From: Aquila chrysaetos chrysaetos
Lineage: Eukaryota; Chordata; Aves; Accipitriformes; Accipitridae
Length of the DNA: 64,000 nucleotides
Reading direction: 5' to 3'
Assembly (NCBI RefSeq): GCF_900496995.4
Contig: NC_044014.1
Span: 11,930,501 to 11,994,500 of the forward strand
Translations under genes and position numbers: made by a program
Shown: in pieces, positions 22,188 to 35,157 of the stretch
Numbering within the stretch: position 1 is the first letter of the stretch
How the letters are laid out: every line of letters starts with the position of its first letter
The notes under the pieces: generated by a model
Told to the model about the DNA's origin: nothing
Databases searched by the model: none
What the model saw: only the letters and a program-made list of their open reading frames with translations

Positions 22188-25100
22188 GGAATCTCAGACT
22201 TACGTCTGATTTTTACCTGACTCATGCCTACGTGACTCCACTGACTGCTGCAAGCTGCTGTCAACAGCTGCTGTCAGGAATGAAAGAGGAATAAACCAAA
22301 CCTCCTGTCTCCTTTTAGAAGCCACTGTTCTTTCTGTTCCACTAGCTGATTACTTACTCCTGCGTACAGATAGACAGGCAATTTTTAAAACGAGGATTCC
22401 AGCTGTCTGCACAATCAAGTTTCAGTTTCTCCGCTTGCGTGACATGGCCCAGAGAATCACGAGACGTATTGATGGAGCACTTGCCAGACCCAGTTATGAA
22501 TGTAAAGAACCCGTCTTCCCATTTGCAACCATGTACTATCCCTGGGGTAGCTGCAGTAATTGCTTACATGGGAAAATGATTTGTGTAGTTAGCTGCCTTT
22601 AATGTGAGACAAAGCCCTTTTGTTCTTTTATCAACTTGCCAGTTCTCATTTGTTCTTTCCTCTTCCTGCTGCTGTTTCCCTGCACGCATTTCTTGCCTTC
22701 TCGTCCTGTCTCTTCCCTTTTCCCGGATGTATTTCCCAGGAACCTGCTCCTATTCCTCACCGGCAGATCTCCCCCCACTAACACAGCCATCGTCAGCCCG
22801 GCCAGGTTTTCACTCACATCTTCTGGCCATTGGTATGCAACCAGCCTCTCACTGTGCGAATCCTAGTCCTTGTGTGCGGTTACCGCTTCTTTAGACTGTT
22901 GGGAGCCATCAAATGACATAAAATATTCTTGCACATGCCGTTTAATTGACTATTAGGACAAGCAAATCTTGGAGAAACGCTGGTTACTTTGGTCCAGATC
23001 TTTTGGAAGCAAATCTTATCATCGCTGAATCTGATTCCCTCTGCCTTGGTCTTTCTGACTGACTCATTTCTTAAGCACCAGGTTGTTGCCTAGAGGGTAT
23101 AATCACGTAAATATAATCCACTGCACAGTGTGTGTTAGTATGCCCACTCCACTGAGAATAAGTACAGCTCCTGGGTACAGAAACGACTTTTTAAGCTCAA
23201 AATGGAGAGCTCGCGCTTTTAGCTGAGAATGTTTTGGAGCCATTTCAGTGGGCTACACAGATATAAGCAAACAAAACAAACACATTCAGTAAAAACCATT
23301 ATACCTCTGTTTTCTATAGCATTGCCAGTAGCAGGAAAAAACCCCACCCCACAGCCCCTGCTTGTTTTCAGGGGTCCCCAGGCATGGTACAGGCAGGGTG
23401 ACCAGTGGGTCACGGCGGAGACTACAAACTCCCTCTCTTACTCCAGCACAAGCTTGGTGTTGCACACCCCATGCCTGAAAAGCTTTTTATCCCACCTTTG
23501 CAAAGAGAACACAAACAAAAAGCAGGTCTAGGCTTCGGTCTACCCTCTGGATATCACCCTAGATGGTATTTCTGGATGGTGTTTGGGTCTGCTGCAGGGT
23601 ATCTAGAAGGCAGCTGTGGGGAAAGAGGAAGCAGCTGGAGCCGGCGGGCTGGGGGAGGCTGCGGGGACAGCAGCTTGCAAACATACTACCCAGAGCTGCG
23701 AAGAGGAAGGAGATAAACCAGACCTCCTCTCTCACCGGGGGTAACACAAGGGGTAATGCACTTAAAGTGAAGGAAGGAACATCTGCTGTAGGTGGAGGGA
23801 AGCTTCTCGGCGGCAGAGAGCAGCAGAGCTGGCGTCGCTGGCTGTGGCAGGCTGCGGTTCTCCACCGCTGAGGGCTCCAAGAACGGGCTGAACAAAAGTC
23901 TGTCCGGAAAGATTTATGTAGAGTCGATCCTGCCCTGGGTGAGCTGGATGACCTTCCAAGGAATCTTCCTATAAGTCCCTGTTTTACAGGCTTGTGTGGA
24001 TCATGGTCAGGCACACAAGTCTGTGACTTGGTAACTATCCTAAAATCTTTTATATGACAAAGTAACCTGATTTAATAACTCGATTAATTTCTTTCTTTTT
24101 ACTGAGTGTCCTTTCTGCTGAAGTTGCTCTGTTTACTTCAGCTGTTGTCTCCCTCCCCTGACATCTGAATCACCCAGAGGAAAAAAAATAATTTTGAATT
24201 AAATATTTTTTTCCCAAAATAAACCTAGTGAAATAAACTTGTAAAAGAGAGGAAATAATCCACATCTTTTATGTTCATTTCTCCTAGGCTCCTACTTACT
24301 TAACCCCATTTAAACTTTGTATCAGCTTATGACATCCGGTGAAAGTACACTACAGCTTATTAAAATTTAAAGCTGTTACTCCAAGGGAAAACACTGAAAG
24401 CTCTTTTATGGATTAGCCAAGTCGGCAGGATGTGGCTTCGACTTTGTATCCTTTTGATGGCATAGCCCACTTGAGCATCTTTATAAAATAAAACTTCCCC
24501 ATCACTTTCAGCCTGTTATAGCATTCGTTCTACGCACCAAACTGTTTCATGCCAGTAGGACTATGTTCCACCCCTGTATTTCACAAAGTAAGAGGGTATC
24601 ATATGCTAAGCCCATAAAATACATAACTATTTTTAAGCTGAAGTAGCTGTGGAAGTAAATAATAACAAAAATGCCATTCATTTAAAACCAGGAGAGTTAA
24701 AAAAATTAGGTGATACCTGCCATGCATTTGCTCACCTTTGTCCCATAGGAAGGGCATGGTCTGGGACCAGCAGGACCTGACTTATACTGGTATTATCAGA
24801 CACACACAGTGCAGCACCTTGGCATCTCTTAAGTCAACTTTGTATTGGAAACTCTTCCCAATACAATGCTGCTGCCCATAGTATGTGTCTTCGCCACAGT
24901 TTCCTACTGGCAGAAAAGAGCCCGTGGGGTGACACAGCTGATTTCCTCTGCAGATACGCAAACGGCCTGTTGCACAGGAACTCCTGCAACAGAAACTGCC
25001 TTGCCACTCCGTTTGCAGACTGCACCCCCCAGCAAGCCCTTGTAGGTATGGACAAAGTTGTCTTTTATTTAGCTTCTGTTCCTGGGAAAGGGTGGTCTCC

Positions 25101-28100
25101 TCTGAGAAAGGGGCTGTTCCTGTATGGGCTTACTTTCAAATGAGCTCCTTCAGGTGATGCTTTGGCTTACACAAGTGCAGACAGGTCTTGGGTCCCCGTT
25201 TCTCTCGTCCCTCCAAGTGCATTTAATCTCACTTCCTATGACGTCCTCCCCGAGGGCTTGGGGGCCTGGAAAAGGCTGGTGTATCAAATTTAAAAGGGGG
25301 ATTTCCAGGTTTATTAAGACTCTCTTCCTTAATTAAAAAGAAAAAATTTCAAAGCCAGGCCCTTCCCCTAGCCCTTCCCAAGTTCCTCCTGGGAAATGCC
25401 CCTTCTGACAGGGACTGCTCATGGTGAAGGATCTCTAGGGCTACCTGACAGCCTATGGCTACCAGATGGTCCCATCCTACAGCCCTGATAAATCGAGTAG
25501 CAGCCAGTCCTCCACAGCAGGAGGAAAATGCTAACCCTATAAACTGCTGCTCGCTCCATCCCTCCTGCACCCAGAGGGTTCTGCTTCACTTTCCTTTGCT
25601 AAGTTAGCTGCAGAAAGGTCCCAGCTGAGCCAGAGGTCATCGTGCTGGAGGGGCTGCACCATCCTGCACCTTCCTCCAGCTCCGGGGTGGGGAGTGTGAC
25701 CTCTGGCTGAAGATCAGCATGGGGCCGTCACATTTCACACCACCGCAGATATTTGCTGCGTGAATGTGTGCAGGAAGCCTTACAAAACACGGCTTTCGGG
25801 CTGTGAGTTTTGGCAGTCTTTATTATTCATGAACTGTGAGCAGGGACTTCAGTCATACGGCATCACGCTGCTCTCTGCCTACATGCAGGAAAATCTAGAA
25901 ATCCAGGGGAAGAAAGTGTTCGTCAGTACAAACTCACCATCCCATCAGCGTGCAATGAAGAGGGCACTCAGGCTGGTCCGGAAGCATCTATGTAGGCAGA
26001 AGTTGACTCACAGGGAAAAAGCGGTGGGAAGGGAATGGGGCTGAGCTGGGAAACAATTTGTCACTTGCCAGAACATTTGTCCAGCATTGCTTGCGGTGAT
26101 ACTGGAAGCCCAGTTTGGGAGGGGGTGGTGAAGTGACCCGCCCTGCCTGATGCTCAGCTCTCGTTCCCACCACTCTCCTCTTCCAGGAGCGTGGTACAGA
26201 CACATGCACATTCCCTCCCCTGCACCCCTGGGACCTCTTGGGAGCCACCCCAGAGGCAGTGCTCTGGGAAGTGTGGTTTGAGGGGCAGCTTCCCAGTTGG
26301 GAAGGCTGGTCGCTGGGACACACCACCACCCAGACCTTAGTGGTGCTACTTTGGGTATTGGGACATCTGACACACATTCCACTGGCTGAATCACTGACAG
26401 TTTTTGGTTGTTTACAGTACACCTCTTATCTACCAGGAAGGAGAAAAAATATTTATTTGGACTGGTTTGGAAAGATCTTGGGCACCTGAACTCATGGGAC
26501 TTAGAGACAGATGAAACAGCTTTGCCTTTAGAAACTGTTCCACCAGGGGAGGCCAGTCCTAGAGAAATTGGTCGCTGCGCAGCCGGGGCGTCCCTGTCCT
26601 TGAGCCTACAGACAACAGGCTGCTGAAGCTGCCGCTCTGTTTTTTTATCCTAACAACCCCACGAACCGAGTAGCCACGAAGAACAACTAAAGCTTTTCAG
26701 GGAATAAAACACATTTGTGATATTGCTAGCTTGCTCCTGGGTCTGTGCCTGGCACTGCGCCTGGCACTGCGATGAGTTACGAATGCGTGGTGATAGGGAC
26801 TCTCTTTTCTATACCTATACCACACGGATCGCTGCCGCACCCTCCGTGCATGATGCGCTGCTAGCTAGCCAGAAATATCATCAGACCATAGAGGTGTCCC
26901 ACCAAGAAGCACACACATGGTGTGAGGCCTCTGAACACAAACCTCCAGAGGCAGGGAGGGAAGGCAGCCAGGGATGTGGAAGGGACAGAGCTTCCCAGGG
27001 ATTCCCTCCATCCGCTCCCTTCTTGTGGAGGGAAGGCAAAGGGAGAGGAAAGTTGTAGCCACAGAAATGCAGCAGCAGGATGAGACAGGCCTGGAGAGTC
27101 ACAGCTCGGTATGTATTTCCCATATGGTGGCACCATATGGTGACTCTACCTTGTCACAAGGTCAGCGTGGGAAGACTGCCCGTGCATTTTCTACTAGTGT
27201 GTTTAAAGAGGGGAGAAACCACCCTCACTGCCACAGGGAGACCACAGGAGAGCTATTTGCACATTTTGGCAATATCCCAACGTTGTTCCTAAAGGCAGGT
27301 TAAGTATCTGCTCTCCTTTCCCACCGCCTGCCCAAGCCCTCTCCTCAAGGTGGTCTGGAGCCGCCCAGAGCTCCTTGCAAGGGCCATGAGCAGAGATATG
27401 AGTCCTCCCTGCCCAGGGCAGACCTACAGTAAATTTGGGACAAGAAAGACATTTCACTGTGGGATTTCACTCTGACTGACAGAGGTTAGACTGTTATTTC
27501 CAGAGGGCTCAGCTTGACCAGCTCACACTTTGAACTTTCTTTGCCCTTTCCATGCTGCAGCTTTAAGCCCAGAGAGATGAAATGGTGTGCCTGCTTCATG
27601 CTGGCCATCCAGCCCGGCGTGGCGTAGGTGGCTCTATTTTAAGATAATACCCAGGTTGTAAAAAAAAAAACCAAACAGGTGAGAGGTAGATGTGTCTGCT
27701 TCTGCTGCTCTTGCTGTGGGGACAGAAACCTTCAAGAGGGAGATGGTGCGGATACCGGGGGGCAATGACTCCCCTGAAGGAGCAGCAGGTAGGCATCCTG
27801 TCCTCAATTAACACTCACCTTCACACTATTTAGCTCAGGCCCCAGGGGCCGGTGCTGGAAGGTGTTGCGAGGCTCAGCCTCCTCCCTACAGGCTTATTCC
27901 TTAACAAGAGGGCATTGTGCCTGCCTGCGGGAAGCCCGGCCTCATGATGCTGAGCAGGACAAAGGCTCGATTTACCCTGTGAAAGAACTGGAAACCAGGA
28001 AGGGGCCGAAGGCAGCCAAAGCCCGCTCTCCCTGTCTGAGACACTTTGGATTTTGATGCAATGGGGTGATCAGCTGCGGGCACAAGTGGTGGGGGCTCGG

Positions 28101-28297
28101 GGCTGCCTGGCCTCAGCAGGAAGAGCTCTGGGGCAGCGTGGAAGTGCGACGTGTCGGGGCCTTATTGCTCCAATCCTCTCTGTTTCCCACGGCATAAATC
28201 AAAAAGAGAAGTGCTCCAGATACTCTGCAGCCAGACATAAACATACTCATTTTGTGTTTCACTTGACACTTAAGTGAAAGCCTCCTGCATTGCACAT

Positions 28298-29020
28298 CTA
28301 CCCTAGTGCACAAGAGGAAAAATGGGGTCTGATGTTTGGAAAAGCCACCTGTGATCCTCCAGCCCTTTGACGTTGGCAATGCTCTGCCTGTTTCAGAGAG
28401 CGACGTACAGTGTATTGTTCTTTCGAAATAGTTTCTGCACTCCAAGAATCTAGAAACTCCTGCCATGTAGTAAGATAACCAAGACAGGAATTACGGGGGG
28501 ACATTCGAACATCCCTCTGAATGCAGGCGAGGACCTGCAGAGAGAGGAGAGATCCCATGCCCAAAGCCATCAGATACCTGTGACCAAACACAGGACTGTC
28601 TCTCCCAGGACAGGTCATGCCGGTCGGTGACAGCAGCAAGATCCTTCGACTGCCCTCCTGGAGGGTGGAAAGGACACCTTGTTCTGCCACCTCTGAGTTA
28701 TAAGAGCCGAGAAGAGTTGAAATTAAGAAGATAAGGGAAAAACGGTGGCATTGTCTGAGGGAAGGTGGGAACATGGAGCCACGGATCACTTCGTACATCT
28801 CAGAGAGAGAGGAGCTCAGGGCAGGCAGTGATGGGGACCACACAGGCATCTGACCTGGAGCGAGTCTTGAAACTGTTGTGAGAAATGCCTTCCTCCAGCC
28901 ATAAATGGGGCGGTTTTCTAGCTCACCAGATAATGACTTGGGCCGGCTGATCCTGGCATCCTCCAAGCTGCTGTATCTAGACACAAGCACACAGACATGC
29001 AAAAAACCTCCCACAACCAA
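28298..29020 (-). other. Unrecognised 240-codon open reading frame
   Basis: Uninterrupted ATG-to-stop frame of 240 codons in ordinary-composition intergenic DNA. The translation has no signal peptide, clear membrane segment or motif that I recognise. I see no promoter or polyadenylation signal convincingly placed. Length alone is mildly unusual in such DNA. It could be chance, a lncRNA region, or remnants of a mobile element. I do not call it a gene. Confidence 0.2.
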
Positions 29021-30384
29021 AACAAAAAAAATCCCTCCCTAAACCCCAACCCTAAAGCACTTAATTGGGGCCAGGATTTAGCACCCACCATTTTTCACAG
29101 CAGGCAATTTTATCCATTTATGCAGCTTCCATTCTTTGTCCTCAAATTCAGAACTTGGGTAGAAGGCATTTCTCCAGTCCAGTCACGACTGACAGGATCA
29201 TTACAATACATATTTATTGCTGTGTATTGTAGCTGTCAGCCTGAATCAGATCATTTTGGACACCCTGGGAGAAGCTACAGTGAGCGTCTCTCACGTTGGC
29301 TACCATGCAGACGTGGTCCGGGGAGGCAGGAGGTGATGTGACATGCTGAGCTCAGTGCAGAAGGAGCCACAGCTAGAAATAAACCCTGTCTTGTGGTGGA
29401 CACTCATTAAACACTTTGCTGCAAATGATTCCCTCCTTCCCTTCCAGGCAGTTCAGGCACCCATGTCAGCTGGATACGTTAGAGACAACCCAGAGGAATG
29501 ACTGACATGCGTTTTGACCCTGACATTTGGGATTACGAGACATTATGAGTGCATTGCTGTCACGTCAAATACCATCCCATTAATTCTCCAGCGAGCACAG
29601 GTCAGTGGGAGACGAAGCCCATCAGCAAGCAGCAATTGTGTTGATATTTCCTTGCTGTTAAATGCTAATAGCTCCACCTTGTAACTTCAGCCTCATTACC
29701 ACACTGCAAAAACATCCAGATACGGGAATTCTCTCTTTCAGCTCCTTAAACTTTTTTCTTTTCTTTTTAGATCAGAGCTCAAGAAAGGATATGGAAGTAG
29801 AGACAGATTTTATGTCAGATTTCGGTTACAGCAGGCTTCTGTCTATGTCATTAATTGCAAGGTGGTTGTAGCTGAAATATACATTGCAAAGGATTTATAA
29901 AAACAACTGTAATTAAACTCATATTGAGGCATTTTCTTTTGCTGTCACACATAAGAACCGGATTGCATCTGTACAGCAAGCTCTCAGCCAGCTTATTCTG
30001 CAGAACTAAAAAAGATGCTCTTGCTGTGGGTTGCTGTGGGCCTGATTTATGAAAGGTTCCTCCTAACAATACAATCCCAGCTTGATTAGCTACATAGTGC
30101 CTACTCCTGAAAAGGGATTTTTCTATTTCTGTTTCTTCCTCCAGTGGGGGATTCCCTCTTAATTAGCTGCAGAAGAAAAATTGCAGCAGAATTGGAGGCA
30201 GAGAGGGAGGAGAGTGTGGAGGTCAATTCTTCCAAGTCAGAAGGGTTATTTCTCACCAGCTGCTGCAGAAGATGTTGTCCATCATTTCCCTGGAGAAAAT
30301 AAGTTGCAGTCCTAGAGAAAATTTTGCAGGATTACTAGAATTTGAACTTGAAATGCTCTCAGTCATCTGGCCCACTTCCACTGC

Positions 30385-30645
30385 ACACGGTGGATGAGAC
30401 CAGCACAAAAAGGCAGCGATGGGAAGCAAAAGTCAACCAAGTTCATGTGAGAAATGAGACTTACATTTTTAGTAGCGAGAATGATTAACCACTGGAACAA
30501 ACTACCAAAGGAAGTGGTGGAGTTTCCCTCTCTTGATGTCCTCAAATCAAAAAATGCTCTAGTCAAGTAGGAATGACAGGGTTTGCCTTGGGAATCACTG
30601 GATCAGATCATCACGCCTTAAAAGTGATGAAACTGCGTACATGAT
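30385..30645 (+). mobile_element. CR1 LINE 3' fragment (old, truncated)
   Basis: AAAGGCAGCGATGGGAAGCAAAAG, GAATGATTAACCACTGGAACAAACTACCAAAGGAAGTGGTGGA and TCTCTTGATGTCCTCAAATCA match the typical 3' coding end and UTR of sauropsid CR1 elements, ending near GCCTTAAAAGTGATGAA. It is 5'-truncated and diverged, with no intact frame. Confidence 0.8.
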
Positions 30646-33600
30646 GTGAAGATGCAGGGATCACATGGCTGTCCCATGTTCAGACACACTGGTTAAAACC
30701 TATCAGCAACTCGTTGTATTGTAGCTACAAATAAGCTGTGTTTGTAATAGTTCAGACTGGCCTTTTTATCGCTGTGAAATGAGTAGGCAGGAAAGCGCAT
30801 CCTTTAATGGGTGAGCCGGTGTGCTCTCCTGGGAACGCGGCTATTTTACAGCTATAAGTGTTTAAAAGCTGACAAGGACATCTTCCTGCGTGCTTGCAGC
30901 ACCAGCCCTAAACTAAATCGATATTTTTAAGACAAATTTGTAACATGTCATCAAAGCAATTGATATTTGCAATGGCAAATGACAAAAAGGTGTACGGGAA
31001 CACCCAGCTTTTGCACTGAATCCACGCAGAGATCAAAGCGCTTACAGAAGGGAAACAGAGAAGGAAAAAGATGCCGTGCTGCAGAGAGAACGGGGGGAGC
31101 AGAGCTGCCTGGTGTGATCGTGTGTGGGGCTGGAGGCAGGGATCCCACAGCTCCTGGTCCCCACGCCAGGGTCTGCACTGAGCGGGGCAGCGGGATGGTG
31201 CCACCAGCCCTCTTCTAGGAGGGAGCCGACCTCCCCAGCCCTCACGCTGGGAATGGTGGTCCCTGAGGCCACCGCACAGTCAGGATCCACCTCACTATGG
31301 CCACTGTCACCTCAAAGGACAAGGCTCACACACAGCTGACCCAATAGACTTGAAAAATGCTTCCAGGCTCAGCATGTCTGAGTGACAGAGGATTTGTCTT
31401 TGGCAGGTCCCCATCGGCGCGGTTTCCCTTGGTCTGCTGTGGTAGCTACACCCGGGGCTCTGCAGCTCCGGGGCCCGAACATGAGGAGCACGGCTCAGAT
31501 CCTCGGACAACACAGAAAAATGGGAAGAAACTTGAGTACTTATATCTGTTGTGGCTACACCCACTCGAGACTAGCAGCTGTTAAAACAGTCTCTGAAGTA
31601 CAGTTCTGCTTCCACCCAAACCAGGGACCACCTTGCCCTTACGGGGACGTCATGCTCTTCAACTTCTCATTTCTCTTGCATCTGGTGTGAAGAGCGTTCA
31701 AATGTGAGCGTACACAAGTCTCCTGCCCGCCCATGGGCAGAGAGATCACCAGTGCACAAACTATTAACTGAACCTGGATTAATTTTCCATTTGTAACAAT
31801 TTGGGTTGACGCGAAGTAAAATCCTTCAGCAAGTTGTCCTCCACTGAGTAGGAGAAACTCTCCTTCTGCCATACTAGAGACAAATGGAAAACCCAACTGG
31901 GTTATGCTTGCACTTCCAATTAAGCCTTAGCCAGCAGATGGGATAAAGGGTAACTTCGCTTTGACTGATACCCACCCAAAGGTGCCTTGTGCCTCAGAGA
32001 TCCCTGAGCAGGCAGATGGATGGACGTATTGACCTCCGCGTCAGAGGGACAGTGCAGCCTGCCGCCCCGGGCCAGCTGCCACGCTCGTGCCCCCGCGCTC
32101 GCAGCGAGACACCTCCACGGCTCTGCCTCCTCCATCCCTCTTCAACAGCCAACCTCCGCACCGGGAGCCGGCATGCCGTGAAAGGCAGCGCATGTCTCGA
32201 ATCTGCCTGGAATGGAAGTGCACGGCACCCGTCCCGGGGCCTCTGTGTTCCGTGTCACCTGGCTGGTCAGCAGCAAAGCTTTTTGCTCCAGCTGCGTGCT
32301 GAGCACGGGGGGAACACGTCCCCGAGGGGAGCAGTGTGTGGGGCCGCCGGTGCCGGCAGCTTGGATGGCACATCTTCCAATTCAGGCCGTGACTGATACT
32401 TCAGTTACCTGTGATTTCACTCAGGCAAATTTAGGATTTCATTGTTCATCCAGTGCTCAGCGTTACTTAAAAAGCTGTATCAGCCTCCCAGGCCATATCT
32501 GGGGTTGTTCACAAACACCAACCCTTTCCAATTTAATTCAGGGTGCCTGTCAGCAGGGGAGACATGCAGGGGAAATGCTTCACTTTCTCCAAGGCTGCAG
32601 CTTGCAGAAAGGCTGGAGGTGGAACAGTGTATACAGGTCACGCTTCCTGCATTTCTTCCCAACGCGCAGGAGGAGAGACGAATTCACTCTGCCATCCGCT
32701 GGGAAAGAACTGGAGCAGCTCAACCTGCAGAGATCCAGAGATTCGCACCATGGGAAGCCCTAGCAGGCCATGAGAACGGAGGCAGCAGCAATCATACAAA
32801 CACTTGAATTGGCCAAACACGCTTGGTGAGATTTCTTCAGCATGTAATCTGCACCGGGCCTTGTCAAAAGGGGTCTCAAAGGTGTTAATGAAGGTGATCG
32901 CCAGGACATCTTACTGCAGAGGGTGCCCCGGACCCCCTCCCCCTGCGCTGCTGCACAGCCCACCTCCTTGGCTGCTCCTGACTATAGACCATCCAGCAAT
33001 GGCTTGGCCAGGGTAACAGCAGCAAGACATTACATGGAGTTGGGCATCTCCTGATGCAATTTAATTGTTGGAAACAAAGCAGAAGACTATTTTCCGTATA
33101 AGCTCAGGGAGTTTCCAGGGATCATGTATGTTTTAGAGCTCTCCATTGGGCTCTCCTTACACTTCGCGAGCACAGAATGAAACACTGCAAGTAGTGGAAA
33201 GAGACAGAGAGAGAGAGAGGCAGTGCCAGAGATAACGAGGAAAGAAAAGCAGGGTGTCATCATCTGCCTGATCCTGCAATCACTATCTTGGATGGCAATT
33301 CCTATAGCTTTCACCAGGGTCTCAGGCAAGAGGAGGAATGCCGGATCTGGCCCAGCATGTGATGATATCAGTGGTTCATTGTCACAGAGCTGGGAATTAC
33401 TGCCAGCACGTTAACATCCCCTGCCACCCACGCTTTTATTCTATAACATCGCATGCTCTAGAGAGTCACTTGCTGCTGCTACACTCTGCTTGAAACACCG
33501 TGGCCATAAAGCTTTGGTGAACGGTCCCCAGCTTTGGGTTTCCTCCTGCCATTCAAGCCGCTTTGAGCTCTTACCAAACCAAACCACAGGGCTCATCAAT

Positions 33601-34569
33601 GCCAAAAGCCCACGGCAGGGCTCAGCAGCCAGGGGCGTGGGGAGGGGAGATTAGTCAGCAGGCAGAACGGCTGGGTTCCCCGGCCCGTTGATTTGTTTGT
33701 CTGATTTGAAGTGTGATGCAATCCAACAGCAGCATGAGGGTGCAGGGGTTTCATTATACACCCACTTCCCACCTACATTTTCTGTCCCTGGCCCACTGAG
33801 GTGCAGCACACCTGCAGCACCGACAAACATCAGCAGGTTTGGGAGCGTTCGACACCCACACCTGTATCTCTTGGCACTACGCAGATCTGTAGTCAGACAG
33901 CCAGACAGTATTTTATAAAAAAAAAACCATATAAGAAACAGGGAAGAGCTTGCATCTTCTACCGCCATTCATAACAGGGCTTTATATCTCTGAGGGTAGA
34001 AGGAGAATGGGTTCTTGCTCTGCCTTGCCCAGGGAGTCACAGCTTTTGCTGAGAAGCGACCCGTGGGGTCGGGCTCTGCTTGTGTGCACACATGGGACAT
34101 GCAGACGCAGAGGACGAGCCTGGGCATCACCCGTTTTGCTTTCGCAGCTCAGGCCTAGAAGCATTCCTCATGCCTGTTTATTAACAGGGACTGCCAGTCC
34201 CTCAGCTCCCGGGATTTTGCTCCCGTTTCCAGTGAGAAGAGATGCGGTAACATCGCCAGTGCAGATGCGGCGTTCCCCCTGAGCACCGCGAGCGTGGGAG
34301 GGAGCCGTGCACGCTGCTCCCCTCCCCGGCTTTCAGCAATGCTCCTAGCGACTCTGCAGCCAGCAAACAGCTCTCAGCATTTGCCCCTCAACATCAAAGT
34401 GAGGAGGAAAGGACAGAGCCTGATTGAATTTACTTGTGGTCAACAGGAAACTTTACTTCTCACTACCACTCTTTACATGTTAATCTACCCTTCATTTTTG
34501 CCCCCCACTCTCCCTGAGGTGGACTCCCTCCTGGATCTGATAAGAGCCTCACCCTCATTAAGGCAATTA
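30646..34569. other. Intergenic DNA between CR1 fragment and solo LTR
   Basis: No exon recognised. A GC- and CpG-richer patch lies near 32030-32370, with a GA run at 33201-33219. Open frames of up to 183 residues in the GC-rich part look like chance. Confidence 0.55.
33201..33219 (+). repeat. (GA)n microsatellite
   Basis: Short GA dinucleotide run interrupted once near its start. Confidence 0.8.
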
Positions 34570-35157
34570 ATTAGTGTCCTGGTTTCAGCTGGGATAGAGT
34601 TAATTGTCTTCCTAGTAGCTGGTACAGTGCTATGTTTTTGAGTTCAGTATGAGAAGAATGTTGATAACACTGATGTTTTCAGTTGTTGCTAAGTAATGTT
34701 TAGTCTAAAGTCAAGGATTTTTCAGCTTCTGATGCCCAGCCAGCCAGAAAGCTGGAGGGACACAAGAAGTTGGGAGGGTACACAGCCAGGACAGCTGACC
34801 CAAAGTGGCCAAAGGGGTATTCTGTACCATGTGATGTCACATCTAGTGTATAAACTGGGGGGAGTGGGGGCAGGGGGGATCACCGCTTGGAGACTAACTG
34901 GGTGTCAATCGGTGAACAATTGCATTGTGCATCACTTGTATATTCTAATCCTTTTATTATTACTATTGTCATTTTATTAGTGTTATCATTATCATTATTA
35001 GTTTCTTCTTTTCTGTTCTATTAAACTGTTCTTATCTCAACGCATGAGTTTTACTTCTTTTTCCCAATTCTCTCCCGCATCCCACTGGGTGGGGGGGAAG
35101 TGAGCGAGCGGCTGTGTGGTGCTTAGCTGCTGGTTGGGGTTAAACCACGACAATTAG
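34570..35157 (+). mobile_element. Solo LTR of an avian ERVL-type endogenous retrovirus, with 5-bp target-site duplication
   Basis: The LTR spans 34575-35152 (578 bp), begins TGTCCTGGTTTCAGC and ends TTAAACCACGACA (TG...CA termini). It is flanked on both sides by ATTAG (34570-34574 and 35153-35157), an exact 5-bp target duplication. Inside are TATAAA (34849-34854) and a polyadenylation signal ATTAAA (35020-35025), so orientation is plus. No gag, pol or env sequence adjoins it, so it arose by recombination between two LTRs. The sequence closely resembles a high-copy LTR family of neoavian birds; the subfamily name is not assigned. Confidence 0.92.

Larger units (their letters stand above)
18400..30384. 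other. Intergenic DNA 5' of DUSP5 (proximal)
   Basis: No exon recognised. It holds a CCT-rich run (about 19296-19315), AP-1 consensus motifs at 19381, 20256, 22218, 23060 and 26004, an ancient repeat at 22122-22185, an AT-rich zone (about 24020-24720) and an unrecognised 240-residue open frame on the minus strand (28298-29020). It probably contains distal regulatory elements, which I cannot delimit. Confidence 0.6.

Noticed and set aside
26547-26560. CTCF-like motif CCACCAGGGGAGGC
   Set aside because: It differs from the core consensus at two positions; too weak to call an insulator from sequence alone.
34570-35157. Internal retroviral genes next to the LTR
   Set aside because: The sequence on both sides of the target duplication is ordinary host DNA; only the LTR remains.
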